Below, piece by piece: positions 1 to 8,495 of a stretch of 33,961 nt of DNA. The DNA is from DAOMOD01 sp964526035 (GTDB lineage: Bacteria; Pseudomonadota; Gammaproteobacteria; Xanthomonadales; BPKI01): the NCBI GenBank assembly GCA_964526035.1, contig CAZGKE010000022.1:1-33961 (forward strand), in the 5' to 3' direction. The notes beneath the pieces are model-generated. The model had not been told where the DNA came from. It saw nothing but the letters and a program-made list of their open reading frames with translations, and searched no databases. The position numbers were made by a program, and so were the translations under genes. Within the stretch, counting starts at the first letter, position 1, and the number at the start of each line of letters is the position of its first letter.

Positions 1-60
1 CGAACGGCTCAGCCTGCTGCTGCGATCGGAGCGAAGTCGGCTCGTTGGTGGGAAGGACGG

Positions 61-107
61 AAGTCCCGAAACTTGCCTGTTCTTGGAAGTCTGGAGCGTC
101 GGGACTT
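61..107. repeat. Inverted repeat downstream of pepQ
   Basis: A perfect 9-base inverted repeat (AAGTCCCGA at 61-69, TCGGGACTT at 99-107) encloses 29 bases that contain a further weak inner pairing. It lies 38 bases beyond the pepQ stop codon, in the right place for a transcript-end structure, but no T-rich run follows on either strand. It may be a weak or Rho-assisted terminator, or an intergenic repeat. Nothing else recognisable was seen in positions 1-144. Confidence 0.3.
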
Positions 108-144
108 GATCCCTCTCACATGGAGCCATAGGACTCCCTGCTCC

Positions 145-1485
145 TTACTCCCCGCTCCCCAGCCCCAACTCCTCCGCAAACGCAACCCGCGTCAAGTTCT
201 CCGGCTCTGCCCAGGTCACACGGATGTCGTCTTCGATGCGAACGCCGCCGAAGGGAAGCATGCGCTGCACTTCGCCCCAGTTGACGGCGCTGGAGTGCGG
301 ACCGCGGCGCAGTTCGTCGAGAAGCATGGGTATGAAATAGATGCCGGGCTCGATGGTGAGCACCTGGTCGGGTTCAAGGGTGCGTGTCAGGCGCAGGTAG
401 GGATGATTGGCAGGCTTGTCGATGGTTTCGCCCGAGGCGTTTTTCATGAAGCCACCGACATCATGCACCTGCAGGCCGAGATAGTGACCCAGGCCATGCG
501 GGAAGAACGTCGAGCTGATCCCGCTTTCCACGATGATGTCCGGGTCGATGCGTACCAGATCCATGTTGCGCAGGACGACTGCCAGTCGCCGATGGGCGTC
601 GAGATGCAGATCGCGATAGTCCACGCCCTGCCGCGCACCGGCCACCAGTTCAAGCTGGACTGCGTCGACCGCGTCGATCAGCGATTCGAATCGCGCGTCG
701 TCGGCCGACCAGGTGCGGGTGATGTCCGACGCATAGCCGTTGAAACTGGCGCCCGCATCGATCAGAAACGACTGGTGGCGCTGTGGCGGCCGTCGGTCGC
801 GGTGCTGGTAATGCAGCACCGCGGCATGTTCGTTCAGCGCGACGATGTTGCGATAGGGCGTGTCGTCATCGGCGTGGTGGCAGGCAGCGAGAAAGGCGCG
901 CTGGATGTCCGCCTCGCTGAGGCCGGCACGAAACGCCCCTTCGGCCGCCAGGTGCCCGCGTACCGCGCGGCGGCTTGCCTGGCGCATGCACTCGAGTTCG
1001 TAGGCGCTCTTCCAGGCGCGCTGAAAGTGCAGCGGGTGGATGATTTCCGGCGGGTTGTTGGGAACGATATCGCCGACCGCCCATTCTTTCTCGCCGATCA
1101 CCGCCATGTGCGCGCTGATGTCCGGCAGATGCGCACGCGCGTCCTCGGGGCGGCGCAGGACCACGATGTCGAAGTGCTCGACCCAGAACCCTTCGGGATC
1201 ACTCGGCGGCAGGTGCCAGTAGTCGTGCGGTTGGTGGTAGAGCAGTTTGGGGCGCTTGCCGGGGCTGATGCACAACCACCCGTCGGTGTGCGACTCCAGC
1301 GGCAGCCAGGCAAGGAAGTGCGGGTTGGCCCGGAAACCGAATGGGCGATCGTCGAGGAACTGCATGCGCTCTCTGCCCGATGCGATCAGCAGATGCTCAT
1401 GGCCACTATCAGCCAATAGCCTGCTGGCGCGCTGCTGCAGCAGCTCGACATGGTCGGCGTAGAGTGTGGCAAGGTCGGCAGTCAT
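145..1485 (-). CDS. pepQ: Xaa-Pro dipeptidase (prolidase) PepQ
   Basis: Cytosolic metallopeptidase that splits dipeptides with C-terminal proline, used in peptide turnover. The 446-residue product matches the usual PepQ length (about 443). The five metal ligands of the pita-bread (M24) fold are visible: D243 in FLIDAG, D254 in SDITRTW, H334 in HGLGHYLG, E379 in LTIEPGIY and E418 in RIEDD. The reading frame is open further upstream, but the start at 1485 (MTADLATLY) gives the family N terminus, and the longer version would run into apbE. It is the last gene of the DUF1631-pilZ-apbE-pepQ run, 56 bases after the apbE stop. Confidence 0.93.
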   Translation of the reverse strand: MTADLATLYADHVELLQQRASRLLADSGHEHLLIASGRERMQFLDDRPFGFRANPHFLAWLPLESHTDGWLCISPGKRPKLLYHQPHDYWHLPPSDPEGFWVEHFDIVVLRRPEDARAHLPDISAHMAVIGEKEWAVGDIVPNNPPEIIHPLHFQRAWKSAYELECMRQASRRAVRGHLAAEGAFRAGLSEADIQRAFLAACHHADDDTPYRNIVALNEHAAVLHYQHRDRRPPQRHQSFLIDAGASFNGYASDITRTWSADDARFESLIDAVDAVQLELVAGARQGVDYRDLHLDAHRRLAVVLRNMDLVRIDPDIIVESGISSTFFPHGLGHYLGLQVHDVGGFMKNASGETIDKPANHPYLRLTRTLEPDQVLTIEPGIYFIPMLLDELRRGPHSSAVNWGEVQRMLPFGGVRIEDDIRVTWAEPENLTRVAFAEELGLGSGE

Positions 1486-1541
1486 GATCGGGCTCGGCAC
1501 TTGCCTGCCATTCTCGCGCAGTTTGACTGTCGACGCTCGCT

Positions 1542-2603
1542 TCAGCCGTCGCAGGACCCCGCCGCGCCACGCGGATAGGGCGGCGCGGAGTCGGCCGGGA
1601 GCCGCAGGCGACCGATCATGGCCGGAGTGGCGTGCAGCATGCCCTCGCGATCCACCAGCAGCGCGCAATGCGCCTGCATGTCACGCACCAGTCGATCAAA
1701 GGCCTCGACGCCACCGATGGCCAGGGCCGTCGACGCGGCGTCGGCGCGCACCGGGTCACGGTGCAGGACCGCGCTGGCCAGAGCGCCTGCGCTTGGGCGG
1801 CCGCTGCGCGGGTCGATGAGATGCGGCCAGCGACCGTCCCCATCTTCGCGGTACCGCTGGTAGCCGCCAGAGGAAAAAAGCGCCTCGCCGTCGAACAGAT
1901 CGACTTCAGCAAGCACGCCGCCGTCCGGATGGCGGATCGCGACCCGCCACGGTCGTCGTCCCTGCTCGCCGAGCGCGATCACGTCGCCACCGAGGGTCAC
2001 CAGGGCGTGGGCTACACCGTGCGCGCCCAGGATTGCGCGCGCTTCTGACAATGCCAATCCCTCGGCGAGCGCCGAGAAGTCGAGCTGCACGGCGGGGTTG
2101 GCGCTGGCCGCATGGCCACCTTCGAGCATCACGTCCTGCATCGACGGTTGTCGTTCGATGATCTGCGCCACCGTCGCCATCGATGGTGCCGCGGTCCGCA
2201 CCGGAAACTCACTGGTGTGGAAGCCCCAAAGAGAAATCAGCTGACCGGTTGCCGGGTTGAGCAGGCCGCCGCTCTCGAGCTCGAAGCGCTGACCCAGCGC
2301 GACCAGATCAAGCAGCGCCTGCGGCAGCAGCTGCGAGCGCCGGCCCTCGCGAAGCGCCGTGTTGAGTTGCGTCAGGGCACCATCCTCCCAGGGGTGCCAA
2401 TCGCGATGGAACCCGCTCCAGCGCAGGGATACCTCCGCAATGGCGGCATTCGCCGCCGCAGCATCAGGATGGTGCAGCTCAAGTTCCGCCAGGCTGCCGA
2501 AAACCCAGAGGCTGTCGCGAACGACCGGTTCAGTCGATGGGCGCAGAGCGGCAAACGCGAGTGCGGTGAGCACGATCGCGACAAGAAGGGCCCGCCACGG
2601 CAT
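1542..2603 (-). CDS. apbE: ApbE-family FAD:protein FMN transferase
   Basis: The family attaches FMN covalently to threonine or serine of exported flavoproteins such as NqrB, NqrC and RnfG. The 353-residue product starts with a hydrophobic segment (residues 5-19, ALLVAIVLTALAFAA) with no lipobox cysteine, so it is probably a membrane anchor or signal peptide placing it in the periplasm. ApbE landmarks follow in order: LNPATGQLISLWGF, LDFSALAEGLALS (family form IAKGYA), LVTLGGDV, SSGGYQRY, HLIDPRSGRP and the metal-site segment RADAASTALAIGG. The change from IAKG to LAEG in the third motif is unusual. The start at 2603 shares one base with the pilZ stop (TGATG), implying translational coupling. 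No flavoprotein target lies nearby. Confidence 0.85.
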   Translation of the reverse strand: MPWRALLVAIVLTALAFAALRPSTEPVVRDSLWVFGSLAELELHHPDAAAANAAIAEVSLRWSGFHRDWHPWEDGALTQLNTALREGRRSQLLPQALLDLVALGQRFELESGGLLNPATGQLISLWGFHTSEFPVRTAAPSMATVAQIIERQPSMQDVMLEGGHAASANPAVQLDFSALAEGLALSEARAILGAHGVAHALVTLGGDVIALGEQGRRPWRVAIRHPDGGVLAEVDLFDGEALFSSGGYQRYREDGDGRWPHLIDPRSGRPSAGALASAVLHRDPVRADAASTALAIGGVEAFDRLVRDMQAHCALLVDREGMLHATPAMIGRLRLPADSAPPYPRGAAGSCDG

Positions 2604-2977
2604 CAATCCGGGTCCGGGGTCTCCACCCAGGTCGCGACCGCCGTTTCGTCCTCGGGCGATATGTCGATGAAGCGGAACCCGCAGAGGAACTGCTCGCCAT
2701 TGCCTACCGTGGCCGACCACAGCTCGTGAGCACCGACTTCGATGACCCGCGAGCGCCCGCCCGCGGCCGGCAGGTTGAAGCGGAACTGGAACAGGCCGTC
2801 GTCAACAAGTTCCTTTTCCGCCAGCAGCATCATGCCTGACGCAGACAGGTCGCCAAGCCGACCGACGATCTCGTCGGTCATGGTGTTCACCACCTGGACG
2901 AAGTCGGTGGTGCGCTTGCGCGGGTAGCGACGGTGTTCTGCGGGCATGGAGGGGGAGGCCTGTAGCAGGTAATGCAT
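2603..2977 (-). CDS. Small single-domain PilZ protein
   Basis: A 124-residue protein that is essentially one PilZ domain, the family that binds cyclic di-GMP. Both binding motifs are present: R16xxxR20 in HRRYPRKR and D43-x-S45-x-x-G48 in GDLSASGM. Ligand binding is therefore likely, though not shown. No signal peptide or membrane segment is seen. The start at 2977 shares a base with the DUF1631 stop (TGATG), so the two are probably translated together; an internal start at 2947 (MPAEHRRYP) is the alternative. Its partner is not known; the neighbouring DUF1631 protein is the obvious candidate by inference. Confidence 0.85.
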   Translation of the reverse strand: MHYLLQASPSMPAEHRRYPRKRTTDFVQVVNTMTDEIVGRLGDLSASGMMLLAEKELVDDGLFQFRFNLPAAGGRSRVIEVGAHELWSATVGNGEQFLCGFRFIDISPEDETAVATWVETPDPD

Positions 2978-5517
2978 CAATGGGCGGCGGCAGCCTTGCC
3001 GGAGAAATGGCGCAGGGCGCCGACAATCGCCTGCCAGGCCTTGTCGATCAGACCCTCGCTTTCCGGCTCGACGATGCGTACATCGCCGCGCTGCATCTCC
3101 CTCGCCAGCGCCAGCATGCTGCGTTCGTCGACGCGCTGGCCACGTTGATTGACGAACAGGCAGCGGCCGGTGACCGTGCTGAACCACGAAAGACGCCGCC
3201 GCTGTCGGTCACCCTGCTGGTTGACCGTGAACTCGAACCAGGTACCGAACGGCAGCGAGCGGATGCGCGCGACGGCGGCCTTGTCGGCTTCGCTGAGTTT
3301 GCCCTTGCGTACGTCGACCGCGTCTTCTGAGATGTCGGCCCCGAGCCGCGCGCGGGCCTTGAGGCGCATCGCGATCTCGGTGCGCGAGGCAGGCTCCGCG
3401 TGCTCGCTCTTGGTGGTGTCCTCGGTGTCGAAGACTGCGGATACGATGGCCTGAATATCGCTGCCGTGATGCCCGACCTGGGCGAGCCCGGCCTCCACGT
3501 CGGCTCGCAGCTGTTTGGTATCCGGGAGTGGGGTGGCGGATTTCCCGTCCGTCGATCGTGCGCTGCACGCCGCCACCAGCTGGTCGGCGACCTCCAGGCG
3601 CTTGCCGTAAAGCTCGCTGTCTGCGCCCTGGCGCAGTTCGGTCAATGCCAGGACATCGGTCCAGGTCTGTTCAAGCACCTGTGACAGGAGCTTCGGAATT
3701 CGGTGTCCTGCCAGCCGCTTGGCCACCTCTTCGCCGGCGTGTACCCGCGCCAGCGCCAGGCGCTCGCGCCCGCGTGCGGCGTCGACGTGACGTCGTTCGG
3801 CAACTTCCGCCTTGCGCGCCACGGTGTGCATGTGGCGGCTGAGGTCGCCGAGCAGCGTTTCGAACAGGCCCACATCGCCATCGAAATCGGTGGTGACGCG
3901 GTCGACCAGCAGCTGCATCTTCTCCACCAGGCCGCGATCGGCGTCGCCGGTGTCCAGCCAGTGCATGCCGGTTTCGGCGATGCTGTTGAGAAGCTGCCTG
4001 GCCGGGTGATTGCGCTGGGTGAAAAAGCCGCGATCGCGAAGCGCTGTGCGCAACACAGGGGCCTGCAGCTTGGACAGCAGATACTGCGAGACGCCGCTGG
4101 GTTTCAGGTCGCGAACGATGTAGTCGAACAGCATGCCGACCAGATCGATGGTGTCGGAATCCTGGTCCGACAGCTTGGGCACCTGGCCTTCGGGCGTGAC
4201 CCGTCGCAGCTGGGCCATCACCTCCTGTTTCAGCGCTCCGACGGTGCGCGCCTGGACCTTGCCGCCCACCACGATGGAAGGCGCCGGCTTCTGCTGCAGG
4301 GCGCCGAGCACCGACTCCACATCGTCGGTCGACACCGAGAACGCGTTGGCGGGTTCCTTGGAGAATTTGCCGAGCACGTTGCGGCGCCCGGCCATCAGCT
4401 CCCGGATGGTTTCGAACAGTTCGACGTCGCGCGGATCCTCGATGGCCGTCGTATCGGCATGGGCATCGGGCGCAGGGGGCGCGTCGCCGCGCGGCAGCTG
4501 TGGACCCTGGAAGAATCTGGGCATGATCCCCGGGCGGGGGGCGGCTTCAGGCGCCTGCGGGTGATCGCTCTGGTTGCCGTGACCCTCGTCTGGAGCAGGT
4601 CCGAATCCACGATGTGAGCCGGGCTTCGCGCCCTGACGGCGCTGCGCGGCGTGGCCGCCACGCGCAGCAGCCGGCCCGCGGCCGGCCCACTGCTCCGGTT
4701 CCTGCGTCATCGGCGCTTCGGCCTCGGGCTCGGCGGCGGCGCCTGCCTTCTTGGCCTTTGCAGTCTTTTCTTCGGCTGCCGAGCGCGCCTGCGGTTTGCC
4801 GCGCACCGGGACGAAACTCAGATTCGGCAGTACCCGCTGCTGCACGAGGTAGGTGTTGAGCGCCTCGAAGAACGGTCCGATCGGTGTCATCACCAGGCGG
4901 TCGAACTGGCGGAACATCAGGACCCGGTGCTCGACGGGAATGTCGAGGAAGGAACAGGCGCTGCGCATGGCCTCGCAGAGTCCGCGCGGGCCGATCGGAA
5001 TGGTCTCGGGTTCCAGCGCCGGCGACCCGGCGAGGACGCCGAACCGCTGTCCCATCAGGTACAACGGCAGGCTGTTGCGTACTTCTGCGCGCGAGGAGAT
5101 TTCGCGCATCACGCCGTCCACCTCGAGCTCGCTGTCCTCGACCAGACTCAGCTCGCTGTCGCTGCCCTTGTTGTCGGCGCGCTTGCCGTACGCCAGCGGG
5201 CGCATCATGGCAAGCGACGCCTCCAGCCGCATCATGAACCGCGGGACGATGTCGGATCGCCCGCGCTTGACCTCGCGCAGCGTCTCGAAACACTTCTGCT
5301 GCCCCGCCGTGTTGCGCGGCTGATCGGCGAGCTTGAACAGCTGCTGCTCGAACTCGTTGACCGCCTGCACCAGCTTCCGCTCGAGATCGTCGGCGGCGTA
5401 GTCGAGCATGCCTTCCAGCAGTGAACGGACCCGAGGCGGCAGGCGTGCTTCCGTGAGCCTCGGCAAGGCTTCTTCTGAGACGCCAGAAACTAGACTGCCG
5501 TGTCGAGGCAGATTCAT
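2977..5517 (-). CDS. DUF1631 family protein
   Basis: An 846-residue soluble protein of the DUF1631 family, whose function is not established; some databases mislabel members as thymidine phosphorylase. Residues about 1-265 form a helical N-terminal region. About 268-365 is a low-complexity linker rich in Ala, Pro, Glu and Gly. The rest is helical up to a short beta-rich segment at about 754-800 (GTWFEF ... RRRLSWFS ... CLFVNQRG) that resembles a PilZ-like barrel. No signal peptide or transmembrane segment is seen. A purine-rich ribosome site (GGGGGAAGGA on the minus strand) precedes the start at 5517. It leads the operon and overlaps the PilZ gene, which suggests a role linked to c-di-GMP; that is inference. 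Confidence 0.85.
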   Translation of the reverse strand: MNLPRHGSLVSGVSEEALPRLTEARLPPRVRSLLEGMLDYAADDLERKLVQAVNEFEQQLFKLADQPRNTAGQQKCFETLREVKRGRSDIVPRFMMRLEASLAMMRPLAYGKRADNKGSDSELSLVEDSELEVDGVMREISSRAEVRNSLPLYLMGQRFGVLAGSPALEPETIPIGPRGLCEAMRSACSFLDIPVEHRVLMFRQFDRLVMTPIGPFFEALNTYLVQQRVLPNLSFVPVRGKPQARSAAEEKTAKAKKAGAAAEPEAEAPMTQEPEQWAGRGPAAARGGHAAQRRQGAKPGSHRGFGPAPDEGHGNQSDHPQAPEAAPRPGIMPRFFQGPQLPRGDAPPAPDAHADTTAIEDPRDVELFETIRELMAGRRNVLGKFSKEPANAFSVSTDDVESVLGALQQKPAPSIVVGGKVQARTVGALKQEVMAQLRRVTPEGQVPKLSDQDSDTIDLVGMLFDYIVRDLKPSGVSQYLLSKLQAPVLRTALRDRGFFTQRNHPARQLLNSIAETGMHWLDTGDADRGLVEKMQLLVDRVTTDFDGDVGLFETLLGDLSRHMHTVARKAEVAERRHVDAARGRERLALARVHAGEEVAKRLAGHRIPKLLSQVLEQTWTDVLALTELRQGADSELYGKRLEVADQLVAACSARSTDGKSATPLPDTKQLRADVEAGLAQVGHHGSDIQAIVSAVFDTEDTTKSEHAEPASRTEIAMRLKARARLGADISEDAVDVRKGKLSEADKAAVARIRSLPFGTWFEFTVNQQGDRQRRRLSWFSTVTGRCLFVNQRGQRVDERSMLALAREMQRGDVRIVEPESEGLIDKAWQAIVGALRHFSGKAAAAH

Positions 5518-5549
5518 GGTGTTCCTTCCCCCAGGTCAGCGAACACCGC

Positions 5550-5555
5550 ATTCTA
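5550..5555 (-). promoter_or_regulatory. Possible -10 element for the DUF1631 operon
   Basis: On the minus strand TAGAAT (5 of 6 consensus bases) lies 33 bases upstream of the DUF1631 start. No convincing -35 hexamer is seen at the usual spacing, so this is a weak call. The 146 bases between btuB and this operon hold nothing else clear. Confidence 0.25.
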
Positions 5556-5663
5556 TCCACAAAAATGGCCAGGTCGCCCTATCGCGGTGTCTGCAATGTG
5601 CGGCTGTCGCTGCAAGTCACCATTGTTTTCACGCGGCGCGTCACGTTGTCTTCACGCAGAGCG

Positions 5664-7466
5664 TCAGTTGTTGCCCTGCCAGGTCAGATTGAGCCAGAGA
5701 GAGCGTCGCGGCGTGTTGAACCCCGCGGCATGCTCGTAGTCGCGGTCCAGCGCATTTTCCATTCGCGCGGCGAGCGACCATTGCTCACCGAGCTTGCGGC
5801 GCACACGCAGACCGAGCAGGCCATAACCGGGAAGCGTCTCGGCGATGTCCGGGCGCGCGTCACTGGCGAACAGTTCGACGCCGACGTCGAAGCCGCTGCC
5901 GACGCGCTCCACCAACAGCGAGCCGTATCGCGGTGCGCGACGTCGCAGGGGCACGCCGGTGGTGCGGTCCTCCGCGTCTTGCCAGGTGAGTTCGGCGCGC
6001 AGTCGCCAGTTGCGCGCGTGATAGGCATGCGACAGCTCGGCGCCCTGAAGACGGACGCTGGCGATGTTTTCGGCGCGGAAATCTTCACCGCCGCTGAAAC
6101 TGATCAGTTCGCTGACCCGATTGCGATACAGATGCAGTCGACTTTCGTGACCATCGGCAAGCGTCAGCGTCAGCCCCAGTTCGAGATTGCGTGAGCGTTC
6201 CGGCAAGAGCTCGGGATTACCCGCGAACAATCCTCCGAAGCCCGGCGAGAACTGCTCGTTGAGATTGGGTGCCCGAAAACCCTGGCCCCAGCTTGCCAGC
6301 AGACGCAATCCGGATCGGACCTGCCAGGCCCATGCGGCCTGACCGGTGGTGGCGCCGCCGAAGCGACTGTTGTCGTCGTGGCGCCCGGACAGTTCCAGCA
6401 GGTGCTCGCCAAACTCGCCGCGCCAGCGGGAAAACGCGGCGAGGTTGCTGCGTCGCTCGGCGAAGTTCGTCTGTTCGCCGAAGGTATCCAGGCTGGCGCC
6501 GCGCTCTTGCTGCCAGGCCAGTCCGACCTGCAGCCGCTGCGTGGCCGAAAGATGGATGCCGTGCAGCCAGTCGACGCCGTGACGGCGCGAGCGAAAGGCG
6601 CTGGAGAAGGTGGGCGTGGCGAGGTCCTCGCGCGCATGGCTCAGATTGAGCCGGTGGTCCCAGACCTCGCCGAGCACGCCCGAGAGCCCCAGCAGCGCGC
6701 TGCGCGTACGGGCGGTGGATTCACCCTGGTCGAAGTCGACGTCGGCGTCGACCGCGAGCAGGCTGGCATCCAGACGTTGACTGCCGAGGCTGCGATCGGC
6801 GCGCACGCCGATGCTGCTGTTGGCGTAGCCGTCGCGATCCGGATCGAAGGCGAACCCGCGTTCGTTCTGTGCTGAAAAGCCGCGGCTCTGGCGCCTGGCA
6901 GCTACCACGCTGAAGCCGCCAGCGGCGTCGCCAAAGCCGGTGCCGGCTTCGACTGCATGGCTGTCGTAACGACCCGCGTGAATGCCGAGGCGGGGTTGCT
7001 GCAAGCGACGGGTCAGAATCTGGATCACGCCCCCGATGGCATCCGAACCGTAAAGTGCCGCGCGCGGACCGCGCACGATCTCGATGCGCTCGATCTGCGC
7101 CAGCGGCAGGTTCTCCCACGCCGATGCTCCGGTGTTTGCGTTGGCGACGCGCACGCCGTCAACCAGCACCAGCACATGATTGAAATTGCTGCCGCGCATG
7201 AAGAGCGTGGTCTGGCTGCCGGCGCCGCCGGTGCGCGCCAGTTCGACGCCCGCTGTGAGGCGCAGCAGCTCCAGCAGATCCGGCGCAGCGCTGCGCTCGA
7301 TCTCCTCACGGTCGATCACGCTGACGCTGGCCAGCGCCGCGTCGGCGCGCTCGGACTCGCGCGAGGCGGTGGTGACGGTCACGACATCAAGTTCGAGTTC
7401 GGCCGGCGCCGGGCCGGCGAGGACCAGGCCGAGCACAGAAGCGATGGAAAGAACGATGTTTTTCAT
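5664..7466 (-). CDS. btuB: TonB-dependent vitamin B12 receptor BtuB
   Basis: Outer-membrane beta-barrel receptor that imports cobalamin using TonB energy. The 600-residue product starts with a signal peptide (hydrophobic to about residue 20, likely cleaved after APA). A TonB-box-like LDVVTVTTA follows, then the plug domain with the conserved run MRGSNFNHVLVLVDGVRV and IEIVRGPRAALYGSDAIGGVI, and a long barrel ending in LDRDYEHAAGFNTPRRS. The start at 7466 follows AAGGGAG; longer readings would enter the riboswitch. Substrate assignment rests mainly on the cobalamin riboswitch just upstream. It is expressed alone, away from any cobalamin synthesis gene in the window. Confidence 0.92.
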   Translation of the reverse strand: MKNIVLSIASVLGLVLAGPAPAELELDVVTVTTASRESERADAALASVSVIDREEIERSAAPDLLELLRLTAGVELARTGGAGSQTTLFMRGSNFNHVLVLVDGVRVANANTGASAWENLPLAQIERIEIVRGPRAALYGSDAIGGVIQILTRRLQQPRLGIHAGRYDSHAVEAGTGFGDAAGGFSVVAARRQSRGFSAQNERGFAFDPDRDGYANSSIGVRADRSLGSQRLDASLLAVDADVDFDQGESTARTRSALLGLSGVLGEVWDHRLNLSHAREDLATPTFSSAFRSRRHGVDWLHGIHLSATQRLQVGLAWQQERGASLDTFGEQTNFAERRSNLAAFSRWRGEFGEHLLELSGRHDDNSRFGGATTGQAAWAWQVRSGLRLLASWGQGFRAPNLNEQFSPGFGGLFAGNPELLPERSRNLELGLTLTLADGHESRLHLYRNRVSELISFSGGEDFRAENIASVRLQGAELSHAYHARNWRLRAELTWQDAEDRTTGVPLRRRAPRYGSLLVERVGSGFDVGVELFASDARPDIAETLPGYGLLGLRVRRKLGEQWSLAARMENALDRDYEHAAGFNTPRRSLWLNLTWQGNN

Positions 7467-7646
7467 GGGACTCCCTTGCAACGCACACCCGCGTGTTGTT
7501 GGCGAAGGCGCGCGGGGCAGGGAGCAGGGAAGGCGAGGGCGCACGGACGCAGGTGAGCCCTCTCCGGCCCGACGTCGCCCACCGCAACGCGCCGCGATCC
7601 TGCGCGACGCGACGCAGAGGTTTGCGGCGCGCCCTGCAGGTGGCCT

Positions 7647-7846
7647 GTCGGGCCGGTCTCCGGGCTTGCAAGGGACACCAGGGTGTCGCTCCAGTCGCCT
7701 TCCCACGCCTTGCGACGCAGTGGCTGCGTGACTGGATGCCTTGCCTACCGTTGCGGGGGCAGCGCCGGCATGGGTCACAAATGACCGCACCGGCTTCCCG
7801 TTTCACCTCGCCATCGACCCACAAGATCGACAGCGCGGCACCCGAC
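7647..7846 (-). ncRNA. Cobalamin (AdoCbl) riboswitch
   Basis: Read on the minus strand, this 200-base leader carries the hallmark order of a cobalamin aptamer: GGGTGCC near the 5' end, GGGAAGCCGGTGC, GCTGCCCCCGCAAC, the B12 box GCCACTG, GGGAAGGCG, and the 3' end GCAAGCCCGGAGACCGG. A GGCC-CGACA-GGCC hairpin follows at once and may supply the pseudoknot loop. The btuB start lies 180 bases further on, and no T-rich terminator is seen between, so control of translation start or of mRNA decay is more likely than attenuation. High cobalamin should lower btuB expression. Confidence 0.95.
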
Positions 7847-7856
7847 AGGGGCCGGC

Positions 7857-7885
7857 AGTGTAGATGCCCGCTCAAGGGTGTGCAA
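7857..7885 (-). promoter_or_regulatory. Probable btuB promoter
   Basis: Minus-strand TTGCAC (7885-7880) and TACACT (7862-7857) are separated by 17 bases. A transcript started here would begin about at 7850, right at the 5' edge of the riboswitch aptamer. The hexamers are only moderate matches; the position is the strongest support. Confidence 0.4.
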
Positions 7886-7948
7886 TCAAAGGACCCACCG
7901 GTCGCACGCAAACCCGCGACAGCACTGGCTTTTGCCTGCAATTGCGCC

Positions 7949-7977
7949 TTGACAGCCCCAGGGGCGGCGCATAAGGT
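7949..7977 (+). promoter_or_regulatory. Probable dcw cluster promoter (Pmra)
   Basis: A perfect TTGACA (7949-7954) is followed at 17 bases by TAAGGT (7972-7977); CATAAG at 7970-7975 with a 15-base spacer is another -10 option. It lies 50 bases upstream of mraZ, directly in front of and partly overlapping the MraZ repeats, as expected for a promoter repressed by MraZ. Confidence 0.55.
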
Positions 7978-8011
7978 GGGTGCTTAGTGGGAAATTGTGG
8001 GAATAAGTGGG
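7976..8011 (+). promoter_or_regulatory. MraZ operator: four GTGGG repeats
   Basis: GTGGG occurs four times in direct orientation at 7976, 7987, 7997 and 8007, that is at 11, 10 and 10 base steps. MraZ of E. coli and other bacteria is known to bind TGGG-type direct repeats about one helical turn apart upstream of its own gene. The first repeat overlaps the proposed -10 region and the rest lie in the early transcribed region, so binding should repress the whole cluster. Confidence 0.88.
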
Positions 8012-8026
8012 TAAAGGTGCGGGGTC

Positions 8027-8473
8027 ATGTTCCAGGGCGAATCCTTAGTCAGCCTCGATGAGAAGGGCCGCATGGCCATTCCGTCGGCCTATCGCGAGCA
8101 GATCACTGCGATCTGCCGCAATCGGCTGGTGGTGGCCTACAACCCTTTCGATGCCGGCTGCCTGTGGATTTTCCCGTTGGGCGAGTGGGAGCGCGTGCGC
8201 GATCAGGTCAACAGTCTGCCGAGCTTCCAGCCGGGTCATCGTCTGCTGCAGCGCAAGCTGGTTGGTGCGGCGAGCCACGTTGAGCCGGACGCCAGTTTCC
8301 GCATCCTCGTGCCGGCCAGCGCCAGGCACATCTGCGCGCTGGAAAAGCGCGCGGTGCTGATCGGCCTGGGCGCCAAGTTCGAATTGTGGAGCGAGGAGGC
8401 GCACCGCGATCAGATTGGCGCGCCGATCACCGAGGCCCAACTCACCGACGACATGCTCTCGCTCAGGTTCTGA
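8027..8473 (+). CDS. mraZ: Transcriptional regulator MraZ
   Basis: First gene of the dcw cluster: a 148-residue DNA-binding protein of the AbrB-like fold that forms rings and represses its own cluster. Two similar halves are visible, each with the MraZ signature: LVSLDEKGRMAIPSAYR near residues 7-23 and a second copy around residues 80-96 (SHVEPDASFRILVPASAR). The GTGGG repeats just upstream are its expected target. AAAGG at 8013-8017 can act as ribosome site. rsmH follows after 22 bases. Confidence 0.96.
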   Translation: MFQGESLVSLDEKGRMAIPSAYREQITAICRNRLVVAYNPFDAGCLWIFPLGEWERVRDQVNSLPSFQPGHRLLQRKLVGAASHVEPDASFRILVPASARHICALEKRAVLIGLGAKFELWSEEAHRDQIGAPITEAQLTDDMLSLRF

Positions 8474-8495
8474 TGGAGGTCGGGCAGGCCAACGG

